Shown here: in pieces, positions 14,069 through 17,873 of the stretch
Layout: every line of letters begins with the position of its first letter
How positions within the stretch are numbered: the first letter of the stretch is position 1
Made by a program: the position numbers and the translations under genes
NCBI GenBank assembly: GCA_039185015.1
Contig: JBCDAU010000067.1
Location: 1-17,873 of the forward strand
Direction: 5' to 3'
Length of the DNA stretch: 17,873 nt
DNA from: JBCBSZ01 sp039185015
Lineage (GTDB): Bacteria; Actinomycetota; Acidimicrobiia; Acidimicrobiales; Poriferisodalaceae
Notes under the pieces: model-generated
The model's database searches: none
What the model saw: the letters and a program-made list of their open reading frames with translations, nothing else
Told to the model about the DNA's origin: nothing

Positions 14069-14172
14069 AAGCGACGGTCGTCACACCTCCTCGGCAACCG
14101 GTGGCCACGTCGCCCGCCGTCCGGGCGATGTCGTCGGTCGGCCTAGGTTGACCATCGAGCACGTGGGGGCAG

Positions 14173-15591
14173 ATGGCGCTGGCGTACAAGTTCCGGGTGA
14201 TGGTCGTGTACATCGCCGGACTGGTGATGACGATCATCGACGGCACCGTCGTCAACGTCGCGCTCCCGACGCTCTCCGACGAGTTCGACGTCCCCTCGAC
14301 CGACATCGAGTGGATCGCCATCGCCTATCTGCTGTCGCTCGCCGCCGTGATCCCGGTGGCCGGCTGGCTCGGCGACCGGTTCGGCACCAAGCGGATGTTC
14401 GTCGTCTCGCTCGCGGTCTTCGTCGGCGCCTCGCTGCTGTGCGGGTTGGCCCAGGACCTGCCCCAGCTGCTCGCGTTCCGCGTGATCCAGGGCGTCGGTG
14501 GCGGGCTCATCACCCCGATCGGGAGCGCCATGCTCTTCCGAGCCTTCCCACTCTCGGAGCGATCGACGGCGTCCGTCGGTGTGCTCAGCGTCGCCGTGGT
14601 CGCACCGGCAGTCGGTCCGGTGCTCGGCGGCGTCATCGTCGACAACATCTCGTGGCGCTGGATCTTCCTCGTCAACATCCCGGTCGGCATCGTCGCGCTG
14701 GCCCTCGCCATCGCCTGGCTCCGTGAGGAGACCCAGGACGCCCCGGGGCGCTTCGACACGGCCGGGTTCGTGCTCTCCGCCGCCGGCGTCTCGCTGCTGA
14801 TCTATGCCCTGTCGACCGGCCCGGAGAACGGGTGGACCTCGGCGGCGGTACTCGCGCCCGCGATCGTCGGGGCGGTCGCGATGGTCACCCTCGTGGTCGT
14901 CGAGCTCCGTCTCGATCATCCGATGCTGAAGCTGCGGCTCTTCTCCGACCGGCTCTTCCGGTCGGTCAACGTCGCCGCCTCGATGGTCTACATGGGCTTC
15001 TTCGGGCTGATCTTCGTCCTGCCGCTCTACATGCAGACGCTGCGAGGCTTCTCGGCGACCGAGTCCGGCCTCGTCCAGGCGCCGCAGGCCGTGGCGATCT
15101 TCATCGTGTCGAACCTGCTCGGGAAGCGGTTGTACAAGGCCGTGGGACCCCGCCGGTTGATGGTGGTCGGTTCGGCGTGCACGGCGGCAGCGACGGCCAC
15201 CTTCGCGCTGTACGACCTCGAGACCTCGCTGACCACGATCGCCGCCACGTCCTTCGTCCGAGGCGCGTGCGTCGGGATGGTGTTCGTGTCGATCCAGACC
15301 GCCGTCTACGGGACGATCTCCAACGAGGACACCGGTCGAGCCGCGTCGGTCTTCAACACCCAGCGCCAGATCGCCTTCGCCTCGGGCGTGGCACTCGCCG
15401 CGACCGTCATCGCGGCGCGGGTCTCGGCGGTCGGCGGCGACACCGCACCTGCGGCCGACCGGCTCCAGGCGTATCAGTGGGGCTTCCTGGCCATGGGGCT
15501 GGTCATCCTGCCGGCCGCGTTCGCCAGCCTCTGGATCTCCGACGAGGACGCTGCGGCCACCCGGGGTCTCCCCGAGCGCCAACGGACCTAG
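14173..15591 (+). CDS. MFS drug exporter, DHA2 (EmrB/QacA-like) family
   Basis: A proton-driven multidrug-type exporter in the cytoplasmic membrane, with 472 residues and about 14 hydrophobic segments, the DHA2 layout. Family motifs are visible: motif D with D23 (IIDGTVVNVALP, 21-32), motif A GWLGDRFGTKR (64-74), motif B around R103 (FRVIQGVGGGLITP) and antiporter motif C (PAVGPVLGG, 145-153) followed by WRWIFLVNIPVG (161-172). The ATG at 14173 follows a GGGGG stretch by 3 bases. It is divergent from the SnoaL-TetR pair, so it is probably repressed by the TetR protein and induced by its ligand. The stop lies 8 bases from the convergent CYTH-CHAD gene stop. Confidence 0.93.
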   Translation: MALAYKFRVMVVYIAGLVMTIIDGTVVNVALPTLSDEFDVPSTDIEWIAIAYLLSLAAVIPVAGWLGDRFGTKRMFVVSLAVFVGASLLCGLAQDLPQLLAFRVIQGVGGGLITPIGSAMLFRAFPLSERSTASVGVLSVAVVAPAVGPVLGGVIVDNISWRWIFLVNIPVGIVALALAIAWLREETQDAPGRFDTAGFVLSAAGVSLLIYALSTGPENGWTSAAVLAPAIVGAVAMVTLVVVELRLDHPMLKLRLFSDRLFRSVNVAASMVYMGFFGLIFVLPLYMQTLRGFSATESGLVQAPQAVAIFIVSNLLGKRLYKAVGPRRLMVVGSACTAAATATFALYDLETSLTTIAATSFVRGACVGMVFVSIQTAVYGTISNEDTGRAASVFNTQRQIAFASGVALAATVIAARVSAVGGDTAPAADRLQAYQWGFLAMGLVILPAAFASLWISDEDAAATRGLPERQRT

Positions 15592-15601
15592 GCGCGAGGT
15601 C
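15585..15601. terminator. Possible shared terminator hairpin between convergent genes
   Basis: GACCT (15585-15589) and AGGTC (15597-15601) form a 5-bp stem over a 7-base loop, covering both stop codons. The stem is short and no T-run follows on either strand, so it is weak as an intrinsic terminator. Confidence 0.2.
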
Positions 15602-17072
15602 ACCCCAGCCAGTCGGCCCGCTCGCGCATCGCCGCGTGAGCCGCCCGCCAGCGCCCGTCGTCGGGCAGTGCGTCGGTGCGGAGCTGCTGCGCCAGTTGAC
15701 CAGCGGCGAACCCGGCGGGGGCATCGAGCCGGTCGACGATCGCCAGCAGCCGTTCGTGCGGGACGGCGCCGTCGTCGAGCGCCCACTCGATCCGGGTGGC
15801 GTGCTTCACGAACCGACGGGCCGGCTTGCCGACGGCCGGGGCGACGGCCTCGGCACCGTCGGCGACCGCTGCCGCCAGGACCCGCACGCCGTCGAGCTCC
15901 TCGGGTGTCGGGTCGGCGGCGAGGCGATCGACCGCCCGGTCGAGTCGTCGCCAGCGCTTGCGGACGAGCTTCGGAAGCACGTCGGTCGCCGGCTTCTTCG
16001 CCCGCTTGCGGGCAGGCGGCTCGGCAGCGGCGGCGACGAGATCGTCGAGGAGTGCCGCCGTGCGCCGGTCCCGCAAACCGCGGAGCAGTCGGCTCCGGTC
16101 TCGCCGACGCTGGTGCTCGAGCTCGGCGAGGACCGCGGCGACCGCCTCACTGTCGACCTCGGGGTGGCGAGCGGCGACGTCGACGACCTGCCGGACGAGG
16201 GCCTCATCGTCTCGCACCGCATCGAACGCCTCGACCAGCCGGGTGAGCTCGCCGAGGGTCTCGTCGCACCAGGACTCGTCGAGCAGTGGGGCGAAGGTCG
16301 TGACGTCCGCTCGGAGTCGACGGGCGGCAGCCCCGGCCCGACCCACTCCGGTGGCGTCGAGGCCGTGGCGGGCGACAGGGAGCTGCGTCACCAGCTCGGC
16401 GACCGATTCGGCGACGGCGGCGCGGATCACCTCGCGAGCCGATGGCCGCTTCCCCAGGCCCGGAGTGACCACGTCGGGCGGCGCAACCGCATCCTGTCCC
16501 AGCACCCGGATCGCCTTCGGCACGGGTCGTCCCGCCGACCCTCTTGCGTCCTGCAGCCGATCGCCGACCTCGTCGAGCAGGTGGCCATCGGCCGCGGGTG
16601 CGAGCTCGACCTCGATCTCCCGGAAGGTCACCTCGGTGCCATCAGCACGCACTCCTCGCACTCGGTCGTCCGTGAGCAGCGCCACTTCGGTGCCGTCGTC
16701 GGTGCGCCAGCTCCGCAGGGTCCGTTGGATGTCGAGGCGGGCGACCTCGACGAGCTCGGCCCGCCGGGTCAGCGACGAGACGAGGGTCGTGAGGCGGGCC
16801 GGGGGAGCGTCGGCTGCGCCCCGGAGGGTCACCTCCTCGCGGTCGAGCATCGAGCCAGCGCTCGACCGGGGGAGCTTGACCGTCCAGCCGGTCGCCGGTC
16901 GGTGGCGAAAGGTGCAGCCCCACCGGGCGAGCCGGAGGTCGACGGTGTCGAGGTAGAGGTCCTCGGTCGGCACCTCCACGGGACCTCCCAGCGTCGCCCC
17001 GTCGACGGCGTCATCGAGATCGGGGACGACGAAGGCGTTGTCGACCACCAGCTTCAGCTCGCGCTCACGCAC
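15600..17072 (-). CDS. CYTH-CHAD domain protein
   Basis: A 490-residue soluble protein. The N-terminal CYTH domain (about 1-195) has the triphosphate-tunnel signature: E3-x-E5-x-K7, LYLDT (39-43), FRHR (55-58), K66 in WTVKLPR, the REIEVEL strand (151-157) and K186. This points to a metal-dependent triphosphatase or polyphosphate/nucleotide-binding enzyme. The C-terminal helical CHAD domain (about 212-490) normally binds polyphosphate through conserved His and basic residues. Here the usual H-x-x-R-V before the RRLR motif has become G-R-A-G-A (ARRLR at 250-254), and the second motif near ELDGVRVLAAAV also lacks His. The start is GTG at 17072 with GGGGGAG just upstream; the ExExK motif at once after it supports this start. 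Confidence 0.9.
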   Translation of the reverse strand: MRERELKLVVDNAFVVPDLDDAVDGATLGGPVEVPTEDLYLDTVDLRLARWGCTFRHRPATGWTVKLPRSSAGSMLDREEVTLRGAADAPPARLTTLVSSLTRRAELVEVARLDIQRTLRSWRTDDGTEVALLTDDRVRGVRADGTEVTFREIEVELAPAADGHLLDEVGDRLQDARGSAGRPVPKAIRVLGQDAVAPPDVVTPGLGKRPSAREVIRAAVAESVAELVTQLPVARHGLDATGVGRAGAAARRLRADVTTFAPLLDESWCDETLGELTRLVEAFDAVRDDEALVRQVVDVAARHPEVDSEAVAAVLAELEHQRRRDRSRLLRGLRDRRTAALLDDLVAAAAEPPARKRAKKPATDVLPKLVRKRWRRLDRAVDRLAADPTPEELDGVRVLAAAVADGAEAVAPAVGKPARRFVKHATRIEWALDDGAVPHERLLAIVDRLDAPAGFAAGQLAQQLRTDALPDDGRWRAAHAAMRERADWLG

Positions 17073-17177
17073 GGCTCCCCCTCTCCACCTCCCGAGGGAA
17101 GCGTCGGCCCACCGCGAACCAGGGCGATGAGTGAAGCAGAAACCGTCGTCCGCTGCTGCTCCGCCCCACCCCCGGCA

Positions 17178-17651
17178 TCAGTCCGGCGACAGCTCGATCG
17201 TGAAGAACACGTTGTTGGGCCCGGCCGTGTACGAACCGAATGGTCCGCCGCGCTCGAATCCACACGCCGCGTACAGCCGTCGGGCCGGCTCGAACGCCTC
17301 GGTCGTCCCGGTCTCGAGCGAGACCCGTCCGAACCCGGCGGCGCGGGCGTGGTCGAGCAGGGTGCCGACCATCCGGCGTCCGACTCCTGTGCCTCGCGCG
17401 GCAGCGGCGGTGTGCATCGACTTGATCTCGCCATGGTGGTCGTCGAGGCGGCGGATGGCCCCGATGCCCAGCAGCTGTCCGTCGGTGCGTGCGGCGTAGA
17501 ACGTGATGCTCGGGTCGCAGAGCCCGTCGACGTCGAGCGCGTGCGCATCCTCGGGCGGGGTCTCACCGTGGGAGAAGTCGAGGTGGACCCGGAGCAGGGC
17601 GACGATGTCGCCGGCCCGGGGATCCTCCACGTCGATGCGGATCTCGCTCAC
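17178..17651 (-). CDS. GNAT-family N-acetyltransferase
   Basis: A 157-residue single-domain acetyltransferase that would transfer acetyl from acetyl-CoA to an unidentified amine. The acetyl-CoA pyrophosphate loop is clear, R86-G-T-G-V-G91 within AARGTGVGRRMVGTLLDHAR, preceded by the IKSMHTA strand (76-82). The C-terminal ARRLYAACGFERGGPFGSY segment (123-141) is the usual GNAT end. The frame is open upstream to 17816, but the GTG at 17651 is preferred because it overlaps the adenosine deaminase stop (GTGA), indicating a shared operon and coupled translation. No strong ribosome binding site is seen. The 105 bases after it hold nothing recognisable beyond the start signals of the CYTH-CHAD gene. 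Confidence 0.9.
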   Translation of the reverse strand: MSEIRIDVEDPRAGDIVALLRVHLDFSHGETPPEDAHALDVDGLCDPSITFYAARTDGQLLGIGAIRRLDDHHGEIKSMHTAAAARGTGVGRRMVGTLLDHARAAGFGRVSLETGTTEAFEPARRLYAACGFERGGPFGSYTAGPNNVFFTIELSPD

Positions 17652-17873
17652 GGGAGCGCCACCGCATCGAGCTCGGCGCGCAGCTCGGACCGGAGGGCGT
17701 CGGGCATGAACGAGGCGTCGACCGCGGCTCGTTGCATCGCCACGTGCTCGGCTGGGGTGACGGCGAGGTGCTCGCTCGCGACCACCAGCTCGTTGGTCAG
17801 GTCGGTGGCGAACCACCCCGGATCGTCGGTGTTGACGCAGACGTTGACCCCGGCGTCGAGCAGCGGCCGCAGC
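17648..17873 (-). CDS. Adenosine deaminase family protein (C-terminal 74 residues, partial)
   Basis: The 3' end of a gene that enters from the right edge of the window. The visible protein begins LRPLLDAGVNVCVNTDDPGW and carries the NTDDP motif, whose aspartates bind the catalytic zinc and substrate in adenosine/AMP deaminases, followed by the TDLTNELVVASEHLAVTP helix. The enzyme would deaminate adenosine (or a related aminopurine) in purine salvage; the substrate cannot be fixed from the C-terminus. Its TGA overlaps the GTG of the GNAT gene by 4 bases. Confidence 0.88.
   Translation of the reverse strand, partial: LRPLLDAGVNVCVNTDDPGWFATDLTNELVVASEHLAVTPAEHVAMQRAAVDASFMPDALRSELRAELDAVALP

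Noticed and set aside
13198..14097. Upstream extension of the TetR frame
   Set aside because: The extension is Arg-rich and overlaps the SnoaL-like gene in a different frame. A normal TetR N-terminus starts at 13197.
14143..15786. 547-residue minus-strand frame opposite the exporter
   Set aside because: It is Asp/Arg/Glu-rich shadow sequence. The exporter on the plus strand has all its family motifs.
15796..16956. 386-residue plus-strand frame opposite the CYTH-CHAD gene
   Set aside because: It is a Ser/Arg/Thr/Ala-rich low-complexity shadow of a well-supported gene.

Overview
The window is high-GC bacterial DNA. Its left half is the conserved actinobacterial cell-wall and cell-division signalling cluster, so the organism is almost certainly an actinomycetota. 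The compact FhaA and the neighbours outside the cluster suggest a deep-branching, non-mycobacterial lineage such as Acidimicrobiia; that is inference only.

Layout. (1) Positions 1-318 hold a tandem array of about 94-bp hairpin-forming repeats. (2) Positions 330-5666 (minus strand) carry fhaA-fhaB-pstP-rodA-pbpA, with start and stop codons touching or overlapping at every junction. FHA proteins, a PP2C phosphatase, a SEDS glycosyltransferase and a class B PBP together link Ser/Thr phosphorylation to septal or polar peptidoglycan synthesis. The usual pknA/pknB kinases would lie beyond the left edge. (3) A tRNA-Leu(CAG) stands divergently next to fhaA, as I recall for Mycobacterium. (4) Positions 5855-6020 contain a repeat whose second copy lies at 11601-11685. 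(5) Positions 6089-11451 hold a small membrane protein and a convergent two-component locus: two tandem NarL/DesK-type histidine kinases (plus strand) facing a receiver-only regulator and a LuxR/NarL-type regulator (minus strand). (6) Positions 11748-14015 (minus) carry a hypothetical protein, a DUF1330-like protein, a TetR-type repressor and a two-domain SnoaL-like protein. (7) Positions 14173-15591 (plus) encode a DHA2-type MFS exporter, divergent from the SnoaL-TetR pair with a palindromic site between them. (8) Positions 15600-17873 (minus) carry a CYTH-CHAD protein, a GNAT acetyltransferase and the C-terminus of an adenosine deaminase.

The most interesting system is the kinase pair at 6990-10333. 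The two proteins are paralogues with reciprocal lesions. The first keeps the phosphoacceptor histidine (LHDG, H246) but has lost the N, G1 and G2 boxes of its ATPase domain. The second keeps a complete ATPase domain but has Asp (LDSG, D499) where the histidine should be. Read together they look like one histidine kinase divided over two genes that must work as a heterodimer, with the ATPase of one phosphorylating the histidine of the other. The two regulators immediately downstream are the obvious phosphate receivers. The main reservation is a histidine (H496) one helical turn before the lost site in the second kinase.

Almost every other long open frame in the window is a GC-driven shadow on the opposite strand and is left out.
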